Below are positions 1 to 5,668 of a stretch of 5,668 bases of DNA, piece by piece. Where the stretch lies: the NCBI GenBank assembly GCA_021778875.1, contig JAJYBT010000230.1:1-5668 (forward strand), read 5' to 3'. This DNA is from Acidobacteriota bacterium (GTDB taxonomy: Bacteria > Acidobacteriota > Terriglobia > Terriglobales > Acidobacteriaceae). Position numbers and translations under genes: made by a program. The notes below the pieces were generated by a model. The model was not told the origin of the DNA. It made no database searches and saw nothing but the letters and a program-made list of their open reading frames with translations. How positions within the stretch are numbered: the stretch's first letter is position 1; the number at the start of each line of letters is the position of its first letter.

Positions 1-1
1 C

Positions 2-1207
2 ATCTTCCGCGCCGCGGACTGGGAGTGCTACCAGCGCGTGAATCAGCGCTTCGCGAACGCGCTGCTTGAAGAGATGGAGGGTTGCGCCGAGCCGGTCGTC
101 TTTGTGCAGGACTATCATTTTGCGCTGCTGCCCCAGATGGTGAAGGCCGCCCGTCCGGATGCCCGCGTGGCCATTTTCTGGCATATCCCGTGGCCGAATC
201 CCGAGGCCTTCGGCATCTGCCCGTGGCAGGCCGAGCTGCTGGATGGTCTGCTGGGCGCCGACCTGATTGGCTTTCACATTCCGCTTCATTGCAACAACTT
301 TCTTTCCACGGTGGACCGCGTCATTGAGTCGCGCACCGATCGCGAACACATGAACGTGCGCCGCCACGGGCACATTACCGCCGTGCGGCCTTACCCGGTG
401 AGCGTGGCCTTCGAGGGGCCGGTGGGGGGCGTCAGCCTGGGCGACCAGGTCGAAGCTCTTGAACTGGCCGAGCGGGTTGCCGCGCGCGGGGAACTGATGC
501 GTGAGTTCGGCGTGCGCGCCGAGTGCCTGGTGTTGGGCGTGGACCGGCTCGACTACACAAAAGGCATCGTCGAAAGGCTGCTGGCCATCGAGGAACTGCT
601 GGAGAAGCATCCCTGGCAGCGCGAGCGCCTGACGATGGTGCAGATTGCCGCGCCCAGCCGCACGCGCATTCCCAGCTACATCGACCTGCGCCGCCAGGTG
701 GAGGAGGCAGTGGAGCGCATCAACCAGCGCTATCAGACCGCGCATTGGCGCCCCATCATCCTCATCGATCGCCAGTGCAGCCATGAACAGGTGAGCCGCT
801 GGTATCGCGTCGCGGACGTGTGCCTCGTCACCTCACTGCACGACGGCATGAACCTGGTGGCAAAGGAATATGTGGCCGCGCGCAACGATGGCGATGGCAT
901 GCTGGTGCTGAGCAAATTTACCGGCGCCGCGGTAGAGTTGCGCGATGCTCTCCTGGTGAATCCTTATGACATCGCCCAGGTTGCCGAGGCTATCCACACC
1001 GGCCTGGAAATGAACCGCGGTGAACGACGCGAGCGCATGCATCGCATGCGTCTGCAGGTCATGGAACACAATATCTACCGCTGGGCTGCAAACGTGCTGG
1101 GCGCGCTGCGCGAGCTTCGTCTGGAATCCTCCCCTGGCGTGGAGGCGTCTTCCATCGAACCGGGCACGGTGAGTGCGCAGGACTCTGCCCATCGTAAACT
1201 GGCATGA
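2..1207 (+). CDS. otsA: Trehalose-6-phosphate synthase (GT20), 5'-truncated by window edge
   Basis: This cytoplasmic retaining glycosyltransferase joins UDP-glucose and glucose-6-phosphate into alpha,alpha-trehalose-6-phosphate. The reading frame is open from base 2 (IFRAADWECYQRVNQRF...), so the GTG at 38 is an internal valine and the true start lies upstream. About 401 codons are visible, against 474 in the whole E. coli OtsA. GT20 hallmarks appear in order: DYHFALLPQ near 110-136, HIPWPNP near 182-202, the donor-site VDRLDYTKG at 539-565 (Arg and Lys as in the E. coli RLDYSKG), DGMNLVAKEYVAA at 842-880, and LVLSKFTGAAVEL near 902-940. The core is intact and probably active. PEAFGICPWQ replaces the E. 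coli-type PEIFNALPT, marking a divergent subgroup. The C-terminus ends in a Ser-rich, low-conservation tail of about 25 residues. otsB follows 72 bp downstream on the same strand, consistent with an operon. The family call is very firm; what lies upstream is unknown. Confidence 0.95.
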   Translation: MFRAADWECYQRVNQRFANALLEEMEGCAEPVVFVQDYHFALLPQMVKAARPDARVAIFWHIPWPNPEAFGICPWQAELLDGLLGADLIGFHIPLHCNNFLSTVDRVIESRTDREHMNVRRHGHITAVRPYPVSVAFEGPVGGVSLGDQVEALELAERVAARGELMREFGVRAECLVLGVDRLDYTKGIVERLLAIEELLEKHPWQRERLTMVQIAAPSRTRIPSYIDLRRQVEEAVERINQRYQTAHWRPIILIDRQCSHEQVSRWYRVADVCLVTSLHDGMNLVAKEYVAARNDGDGMLVLSKFTGAAVELRDALLVNPYDIAQVAEAIHTGLEMNRGERRERMHRMRLQVMEHNIYRWAANVLGALRELRLESSPGVEASSIEPGTVSAQDSAHRKLA

Positions 1208-1279
1208 AGAACGTGATGCAATCTTCCTGGTTTCTTTCCGACCGATGCGCGCGTACAACATCCCTGGGACAATCCAACA

Positions 1280-2068
1280 GTGACCACTGAAGCGGCAGAC
1301 AAGCTGGAGAAATTCTTTCGCGCCGTTGCCGACGCGCCGACCTCGCTGTTGCTGTTGGACTACGACGGAACACTGGCGGGGTTTCGTCTCGATCGCTTTC
1401 AATCGCGCCCGTGGGCAGGCGTGCGTGAACTGTTGACGCGCATCCAGCGCCAGGGCCGCACGCGCATCGCAGTCCTCACTGGACGCCCGCCGCAGGAGAT
1501 TGCACCCATGCTCGCTCTTGAGCAGTCGCTGGAGGTGTGGGGCCTGCACGGCGCGGAGCGCCTCTATGCCGATGGCCGTCGCGAGATGGAAGAAGCTTCG
1601 CCCGCTATCCGCGCCAGGCTCGACCAACTGCGCAGGCAGCTCCGGCGCGACGCGCTGGGCGGCCTTTTTGAAGACAAGCCCAACGCGGCAGTGATGCACT
1701 GGCGTGGGCATTCGCCGCGCAAGGCCAGGCTCATTGAGCGGAGGACGCGCGAACTCTTCGAGCCTCTCGCGCAGCAGGAAGGCCTCACGCTGCTGGAGTT
1801 CGAGGCGGGCCTTGAGTTGCGCGTGGGCCGCGACAAGGGTGCCGCGGTGCGCGCCATCATGCAGGAGGCGGACCGCGGCGCGCCCGTGACCTATCTCGGC
1901 GATGACCTTACCGACGAGTCTGCATTCCTCGCCGTTAATCAGGCGAGAGGCCCGCACCTGAGCGTGCTCGTGCGCCGCCAGAGGCGCAAGACCGCAGCAG
2001 ATGTGTGGCTGCGCCCGCCGGCGGAACTGCGCACCTTTCTGCGGCGATGGGCGGAGAGCAGGGAATAG
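1280..2068 (+). CDS. otsB: Trehalose-6-phosphate phosphatase (HAD superfamily)
   Basis: This enzyme hydrolyses trehalose-6-phosphate to trehalose and phosphate, the second step after OtsA, in the cytoplasm. The 262 residues match the usual OtsB length (E. coli 266). HAD motifs are complete: motif I DYDGTL at 27-32 (nucleophile Asp27, acid/base Asp29), motif II LTGRP at 66-70 (Thr67), the GLHGAE segment at 88-93, the EDKP segment with Lys133, the DKG lysine at 186, and motif IV GDDLTDE at 207-213. The cap domain lies between motifs II and IV, as expected for T6PP. The start is GTG at 1280: no other ATG, GTG or TTG lies in frame between it and the preceding in-frame stop at 1214. Only a weak GGGA (1266-1269), 10 bases upstream, could serve as a ribosome binding site, so expression may depend on coupling to otsA. 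The stop codon TAG (2066-2068) sits inside a heptanucleotide repeat. Confidence 0.96.
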   Translation: MTTEAADKLEKFFRAVADAPTSLLLLDYDGTLAGFRLDRFQSRPWAGVRELLTRIQRQGRTRIAVLTGRPPQEIAPMLALEQSLEVWGLHGAERLYADGRREMEEASPAIRARLDQLRRQLRRDALGGLFEDKPNAAVMHWRGHSPRKARLIERRTRELFEPLAQQEGLTLLEFEAGLELRVGRDKGAAVRAIMQEADRGAPVTYLGDDLTDESAFLAVNQARGPHLSVLVRRQRRKTAADVWLRPPAELRTFLRRWAESRE

Positions 2069-2081
2069 GGAATAGGGATCA
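2061..2081. repeat. GGGAATA heptanucleotide tandem repeat over the otsB stop codon
   Basis: There are two perfect GGGAATA units (2061-2067 and 2068-2074) followed by a degenerate third, GGGATCA (2075-2081). The TAG stop of otsB (2066-2068) spans the junction of the first two units. This resembles the short tandemly repeated repetitive (STRR) heptamers known from cyanobacteria and similar degenerate heptamers between genes in other GC-rich phyla. The function is unknown; replication slippage would explain its origin. Confidence 0.7.
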
Positions 2082-2175
2082 GTGCCCCAACTGCCTGTCT
2101 TCTCAGAAACAGTCTCAATCAAGCTTGCGACGTGCGGGAAACAGCCGGCATGCAGAGTAGCCGGGCCGTCGCTGC

Positions 2176-2217
2176 ACTGTGAACTGTCCGCTGTGAGCTG
2201 CCTGCTGCGAGCAGAGA
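2176..2217. repeat. Degenerate 7-bp-period repeat (RCTGNNN), six units
   Basis: Six consecutive heptamers can be read: ACTGTGA, ACTGTCC, GCTGTGA, GCTGCCT, GCTGCGA and GCAGAGA. The first five share RCTG in phase and the sixth keeps only part of it. The array ends exactly where the reverse-strand stop codon of the response regulator begins (2218-2220). It therefore lies in the 3' flank of that gene and at the far end of the convergent gap from the GGGAATA repeat. Confidence 0.65.
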
Positions 2218-2228
2218 CTACTCTCTGC
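2211..2228 (-). terminator. Hairpin around the regulator stop codon; possible transcript end, no T-tract
   Basis: GCAGAGA (2211-2217) and TCTCTGC (2222-2228) are perfect reverse complements with a four-base loop, CTAC, that contains the stop codon of the minus-strand regulator gene. The stem has 7 bp and is only moderately GC-rich. No T-run follows on either strand, so it does not qualify as a classical intrinsic terminator. It might instead be a 3'-end stabilising hairpin or simply chance. The remainder of the 2069-2217 gap shows only weaker 4-5 bp stems. Confidence 0.3.
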
Positions 2229-3657
2229 CGCGCTTGCGAATCTCGATGGTCAGGCGCTTGATTTTCTGGTTGAGCGTGGAGAGCGGAATGCGGAACTGCT
2301 CGGCCGCGTCGGTCTGATTTCCGTTGCAGCGCTCGAGCTTTTCCACGATGATGCGGCGCTCGATGTCTTCGAGGATGTCAAAGAGCGAAGCGTTGGGATT
2401 GTGTTCGAGCAGCGCATCCTGGAAGCTGCGCCCGGTGATGTGGCCGGGCAAGAGGTCAGAGCCGATGACCGGCCCAGACGAGAGCACCACGCCGCGCTCG
2501 ATTGAGTTCTCGAGCTCGCGCACGTTGCCGGGCCAGTCGTAGTCAATCAGCGCGCGCATGGCGTCGGCGGAGAGCTTGCGTGACGCCAGGCCGTTCTCGT
2601 TGGCGTAGAAGTCAAGGAAGTGCTGTGCAAGCAGGGGAATATCTTCGCGGCGCGCGCGCAGCGGCGGCAGGTCCACCGTGATCACGTTGAGCCGGTAGAA
2701 GAGATCCTCGCGGAAGCGGCCGTCGCGCACCGCCTGGCGCAGATCAATGTTGGTGGCGGCGATGATGCGCACGTCCACCTGAATCTCCTGGATGCCGCCC
2801 AGGTGCATGAAGCGCCGGTCCTGCAGCACGCGCAGAATCTTGGCCTGCGTGTCCATGCCCATGGTGGCGATCTCGTCCAGAAAAAGTGTGCCGCCATTGG
2901 CGACTTCGAACAGCCCCTTCTTCGAGGCCACGGCGGAAGTGAACGCGCCCTTGACGTGGCCGAAGAGCGTGGACTCCAGCAGCTCCGACGGCATGGCGCC
3001 GGTGTTGATGGGCACGAAGGGCTTGTCGCGGCGCGGCGAGTTGGCGTGAAGGGCCTTGGCGATCAGCTCCTTGCCCGTGCCGCTTTCGCCCTGAATCAGC
3101 ACCGTGGAGCGGCTGGGCGCCACCTGCGCCACCAGGTCGAACACGCGCAGCATCACATCGCTCTTGCCCACGATGTTGGTGAAGTTGTAGCGCTGCTTGA
3201 GGGTGCGCTTGAGCTGCAGATTCTCTTCTTCAGCGCGATGCCGGGCAACGGCGGAGCGGATGTCGGCCATCAGCTTTTCGTTGTCCCACGGCTTCTGCAC
3301 AAAGTTTTCAGCGCCGGCGCGGATGGCCTCGACCACGTTGTCCACCGTGCCGTAGGCGGTGATCATGATGACCGGCGTCTCCGGCTGGCGCTCCTTGATC
3401 TGCGGCAGCAGTTCCAGGCCGCTCTGGCCGGGCAGCGCAAGGTCCAGCAGCACCAGGTCAAAGTTCTCCAGCTCCAGAATGCGCAGCCCCTGCTCGCCGT
3501 CGCTGGCCATCGTCACCGTGTAGCCCTCCAGCGTCAGCAGCACCTCAAGCGATTCGCGGATGCCCGCTTCGTCGTCAATCACGAGGATGCTCGCGCTGGT
3601 GGAGAAGGCGGCAGTCGAAGGTACCGGGAGATTCAACGGCTGGTCGAGCTCAGGCAT
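2218..3657 (-). CDS. NtrC-family sigma-54-dependent response regulator
   Basis: This is a phosphorylation-controlled enhancer-binding ATPase that remodels RNA polymerase-sigma-54 at target promoters. The protein has 479 residues. Receiver domain, about 23-135: acidic pair Asp28/Asp29, phospho-acceptor Asp72, Thr100 and Lys122 of the KPW motif. AAA+ domain, about 160-395: Walker A GESGTGKE 190-197, L1 loop GAFTSA 237-242, Walker B LFLDEI 258-263, sensor I Asn303, the arginine-finger region GRFREDLFYR 313-322, and sensor II WPGNVRELEN 375-384. Fis-type helix-turn-helix at about 433-470 (GNQTDAAEQFRIPLSTLNQKIKRL). All catalytic residues are present. The fifth residue of the canonical GAFTGA is Ser instead of Gly. 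The ATG at 3657 is supported by AAGGA 9 bases upstream and leaves a 22-residue leader before the receiver. The start overlaps the kinase stop by 8 bp, so the kinase is the likely phosphodonor. Target genes cannot be told from this window. Confidence 0.95.
   Translation of the reverse strand: MPELDQPLNLPVPSTAAFSTSASILVIDDEAGIRESLEVLLTLEGYTVTMASDGEQGLRILELENFDLVLLDLALPGQSGLELLPQIKERQPETPVIMITAYGTVDNVVEAIRAGAENFVQKPWDNEKLMADIRSAVARHRAEEENLQLKRTLKQRYNFTNIVGKSDVMLRVFDLVAQVAPSRSTVLIQGESGTGKELIAKALHANSPRRDKPFVPINTGAMPSELLESTLFGHVKGAFTSAVASKKGLFEVANGGTLFLDEIATMGMDTQAKILRVLQDRRFMHLGGIQEIQVDVRIIAATNIDLRQAVRDGRFREDLFYRLNVITVDLPPLRARREDIPLLAQHFLDFYANENGLASRKLSADAMRALIDYDWPGNVRELENSIERGVVLSSGPVIGSDLLPGHITGRSFQDALLEHNPNASLFDILEDIERRIIVEKLERCNGNQTDAAEQFRIPLSTLNQKIKRLTIEIRKRGRE
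3650..3657 (-). other. 8-bp stop/start overlap of kinase and regulator genes
   Basis: Read on the minus strand the bases are ATGCCTGA: the ATG starts the response regulator and the TGA ends the histidine kinase in another frame. This arrangement usually gives translational coupling and near-stoichiometric production of the two partners. It is good evidence that they form one operon and a cognate pair. Confidence 0.9.
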
Positions 3658-5668
3658 GTACGGAGTTCCTTAACAGGGGAAATTCAAGATGAAATGTTGT
3701 GCCGGCGCCTATGGCGCTCTCTACTGAAATCTTGCCCGCGTGCTCCTGAATGATGCCGTAGGAGACAGACAGGCCGAGGCCTGTGCCGCGCCGCTCGCCC
3801 GGCTTGGGCATCGTCTTGGTGGTGAAGAAGGGATCGTAGATGCGTTTCAGGTGTTCGGGCGCAATGCCCGCACCGGAGTCGGCCACCAGCGCCGCCACAT
3901 GCCCGTTGAACTGCGTAGCCACGCGCAGTTGTCCGCCGCCGGGCATGGCGTCCTTGGCGTTCAGCAGAAGATTCAGAAAGACCTGCTGCAGCTTTCCGGG
4001 GTTGCCCTGGATGGTCGGCAGATCCTCGTCCAGATGCATATCCACCTCAATCTGCGCGGTTTTGAACTGGTGTTCCAGCAGCGAAAGCGTGTCGCGGATC
4101 ACCTGGTTCAAATTCGTCTCGCGGAATTCGGTTGTTGAGGTGCGCGAGAAGTTCAGCAGTCCGTTGGCGATCTCGGATGCGCGGAAGCTCTGCTGCGTGA
4201 TCTTCTCAAGCACCGGTCCCAGGCGCTGGTCGCCGCGCATCTGTTTTGAAAGCATCTGCGCGTAGCTGGAGATGACGGCCAGCGGCGTGTTGATCTCGTG
4301 CGCCACGCCGGCCGCCAGCAGGCCGATGGAGCTGAGCTTGTCCGCCTGGGCAAGCTGAGCCTCCAGCGAAACGCGCTCGGTGATGTCGTCCACCAGCACG
4401 ATGCGGCCCACGGCCACAAAGTCGCGCGACATCAGCGGCGCAATGGCGATGTTGGCGGAGCGCGCTTCGCCGGCGCGCGTGGTCAGCGGGAACTTGTAGA
4501 GGTGATGCACGCCGGGCTCATTGCGCGCGCCGTCAAGCGCCTCAATGAACTCAGGCGGAAAGACGCTCTCGACGGGCTGGCCTATCGCTTCGGCGCGGCT
4601 CAGCGCATACATGGCTTCCATCTGCGCATTCCAGCTCTCGATGCGGTCGTTCAGATCGAGTGCAAGAATACCTACGTTGATGGACTCAACAATGTTCTCG
4701 TTAAATTCCTTCAGCCGCTCAAATTCGCTGATCTTGTCTTCAAGCCGCGCATAGAGGCTGGCGTTCTGCAGGGCGATGCCGATGTAGCTGGCCAGCGACT
4801 CCAGCAGCTCCACGTCCTCGCTCGACAGGAAGTCGCCGCCGATGGTGCGGCCCAGGCCGATGACGGCTATGGTGCGCGTGCCCGCGCCGTCCTGCACGCG
4901 GCAGGGCAGATAGTAGTTCAGGTCAAGCAGTGCCGCGGTGCGCTGCTGTGACTCCGGCAAATGAAGGGCCTGCTGCGCGTTCTCAAGAAAGATGTGCGAG
5001 TGGTCCGAGGCGCGGTCAAAGTCGAGGAACCCAAGATTGAGCATGCCTGGCGTCGTCTTGCCCTGCGCGCCGGCGGCCTCGGCAGGCAGCCCATGGGAGG
5101 CTGCAAGCCGCAGCCGTCCCTGGCCCTCGGCCAGAAACACGGCGACGCGCGCCACCAGCAGCGTGCTCGGTAGCCGCTCCACAATGGACTCAAGCAGCGC
5201 CTTCAGATCCGTCTCGGAGTTCAGGCCCCGGCCAAACTCCACCAGCGCCCTGCGGTAGTCATAGCGATGGCGGTCGAATGCGCGGTCAACCCATCCCTGA
5301 ATCCTGCGCTTCAGCGGGTCAAAGATCGCGGCCGTCACCACAACCGCAATCGGCAGGGCCCACACCCGAATGGCCTCCGGCACGCCGCTGTGCACCAGCT
5401 CGGCAATCAGCGCGATGATGCCAAAGTAGCCGCCCAGCAGCAGGCCCGTGGCCAGGGTGTACGCCACGCCGCGCTTGAAGATCAGGTCCGTATCCATCAG
5501 CCGGTAGCGCACGATGGCCCAACTGAAGGTCAGCGGCAGAAAGACCAGCGACAGGCCGGCCAGCTTGGTCAGCGGCCCGGGCATGCGCATATCCAGCAGG
5601 AACGGAATCGCGTAGAGCAGCGTGAATGGCAGCACCGCCAGCAGAGCGCCGCGTGTGAGCCACTTCAA
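3650..5668 (-). CDS. Membrane sensor histidine kinase (TM-GAF-PAS-HisKA-HATPase), N-terminus cut by window edge
   Basis: This inner-membrane sensor autophosphorylates on His and passes the phosphate to its partner regulator. There are 672 visible codons. The first codon at the edge is TTG with no start context, so the protein very probably continues beyond the window. Residues counted from the edge: hydrophobic segments at about 8-25, 36-53, 69-92 and 102-117; a basic/aromatic linker DRAFDRHRYDYRR at 128-140; a GAF domain at about 148-305; a short coiled-coil linker; a PAS domain at about 318-432 ending in VDDITER; HisKA with GVAHEINTPL 454-463 and phospho-acceptor His457; HATPase_c with N box Asn566/Asn570, G1 DSGAGI 597-602, F box PFFTTK 613-618 and G2 GTGLGLS 628-634. 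The catalytic core is complete and resembles NtrB-like kinases that partner NtrC-type regulators. The signal cannot be read from the sequence; the GAF or PAS domain may bind a ligand. The absence of a receiver domain argues against a hybrid kinase. Confidence 0.94.
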   Translation of the reverse strand: MKWLTRGALLAVLPFTLLYAIPFLLDMRMPGPLTKLAGLSLVFLPLTFSWAIVRYRLMDTDLIFKRGVAYTLATGLLLGGYFGIIALIAELVHSGVPEAIRVWALPIAVVVTAAIFDPLKRRIQGWVDRAFDRHRYDYRRALVEFGRGLNSETDLKALLESIVERLPSTLLVARVAVFLAEGQGRLRLAASHGLPAEAAGAQGKTTPGMLNLGFLDFDRASDHSHIFLENAQQALHLPESQQRTAALLDLNYYLPCRVQDGAGTRTIAVIGLGRTIGGDFLSSEDVELLESLASYIGIALQNASLYARLEDKISEFERLKEFNENIVESINVGILALDLNDRIESWNAQMEAMYALSRAEAIGQPVESVFPPEFIEALDGARNEPGVHHLYKFPLTTRAGEARSANIAIAPLMSRDFVAVGRIVLVDDITERVSLEAQLAQADKLSSIGLLAAGVAHEINTPLAVISSYAQMLSKQMRGDQRLGPVLEKITQQSFRASEIANGLLNFSRTSTTEFRETNLNQVIRDTLSLLEHQFKTAQIEVDMHLDEDLPTIQGNPGKLQQVFLNLLLNAKDAMPGGGQLRVATQFNGHVAALVADSGAGIAPEHLKRIYDPFFTTKTMPKPGERRGTGLGLSVSYGIIQEHAGKISVESAIGAGTTFHLEFPLLRNSVHA
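3667..3671 (-). promoter_or_regulatory. Ribosome binding site of the response regulator
   Basis: On the minus strand AAGGA lies 9 bases before the ATG at 3657. It is embedded in the last codons of the histidine kinase (TTA AGG AAC). It supports the chosen start for the regulator and allows both new initiation and coupling with the upstream gene. Confidence 0.75.

Noticed and set aside
38..40. GTG at 38 as the start of otsA
   Set aside because: The frame is open upstream to the window edge, and the preceding residues (FRAADWECYQR) look like normal GT20 sequence, so this is an internal valine codon.
1034..1050. Perfect inverted repeat CGCATGC-ATC-GCATGCG inside otsA
   Set aside because: It arises from the repeated codons CGC ATG in the peptide RMHRMR within an intact coding region. 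There is no sign of a regulatory role or of a recombination site.
1206..1226. GAAGA...TCTTC possible hairpin just after otsA
   Set aside because: The stem is only 5 bp with an 11-base loop and no T-run, too weak to call a terminator. It would also cut otsB off from its likely operon promoter.
833..2122. 429-codon open frame on the minus strand across otsA and otsB
   Set aside because: It is antisense to two genes with unmistakable catalytic motifs, and its translation is rich in Arg, Ala and His with no recognisable domain. Long antisense frames are expected from codon bias in GC-rich genes.
2144..2166. CCGGC...GCCGG stem in the convergent intergenic region
   Set aside because: It is a 5-bp stem with a 10-base loop, extended only through a bulge, and no T-tract follows. 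There is not enough to call it a terminator.
2620..3753. 377-codon open frame on the plus strand opposite the response regulator
   Set aside because: It mirrors the codon structure of the regulator (His, Val, Gln and Ala rich, no known fold) and runs into the kinase gene. It is treated as a shadow frame.
4298..4951. 217-codon open frame on the plus strand opposite the histidine kinase
   Set aside because: It lies wholly inside the GAF/PAS/HisKA coding sequence on the other strand and has no domain of its own.
5666..5668. TTG at the right edge as the start of the histidine kinase
   Set aside because: It is simply the first codon at the window boundary. No upstream sequence is available, and the membrane region appears already under way, so the gene is treated as truncated.

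Overview
The window holds two complete and two edge-truncated protein genes in a convergent layout. It is GC-rich (roughly 60%, judged by eye) and its coding is dense. Three features point to a Gram-negative, RpoN-using soil-type bacterium, most likely an Acidobacteriota member: the style of the TPS and sensor kinase sequences, the GAFTSA-type sigma-54 activator, and degenerate heptanucleotide repeats between genes. The phylum is an inference from family resemblance; there is no rRNA or other marker here to confirm it, and a deltaproteobacterial-type lineage is the main alternative.

Left part, + strand: the C-terminal part of trehalose-6-phosphate synthase (otsA, entering from the left edge, stop at 1205-1207), a 72-bp gap, then a complete trehalose-6-phosphate phosphatase (otsB, 1280-2068). 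Together they form the classical two-step trehalose pathway: UDP-glucose plus glucose-6-phosphate gives trehalose-6-phosphate, which is dephosphorylated to trehalose, a compatible solute and stress protectant.

Middle, 2069-2217: a 149-bp convergent intergenic region with no gene. Both of its ends carry seven-base-period repeats. One (GGGAATA units) contains the otsB stop codon. The other (RCTGNNN units) ends directly at the stop codon of the opposing gene, and its last unit forms a 7-bp hairpin with the end of that coding sequence. I see no T-rich intrinsic terminator.

Right part, - strand: a two-component operon transcribed from right to left. A membrane-bound sensor histidine kinase (TM segments, GAF, PAS, HisKA, HATPase_c; N-terminus beyond the right edge) overlaps by 8 bp the start of an NtrC-type sigma-54-dependent response regulator (receiver, AAA+, Fis-type HTH). 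The kinase probably phosphorylates Asp72 of the regulator, which then activates RpoN promoters located elsewhere. The two operons converge and do not share a promoter, so adjacency alone does not link this system to trehalose synthesis. I found no clearly undescribed system. The points most worth a second look are the heptad repeats flanking both stop codons, the non-canonical GAFTSA loop, and the unseen N-termini of otsA and the kinase.
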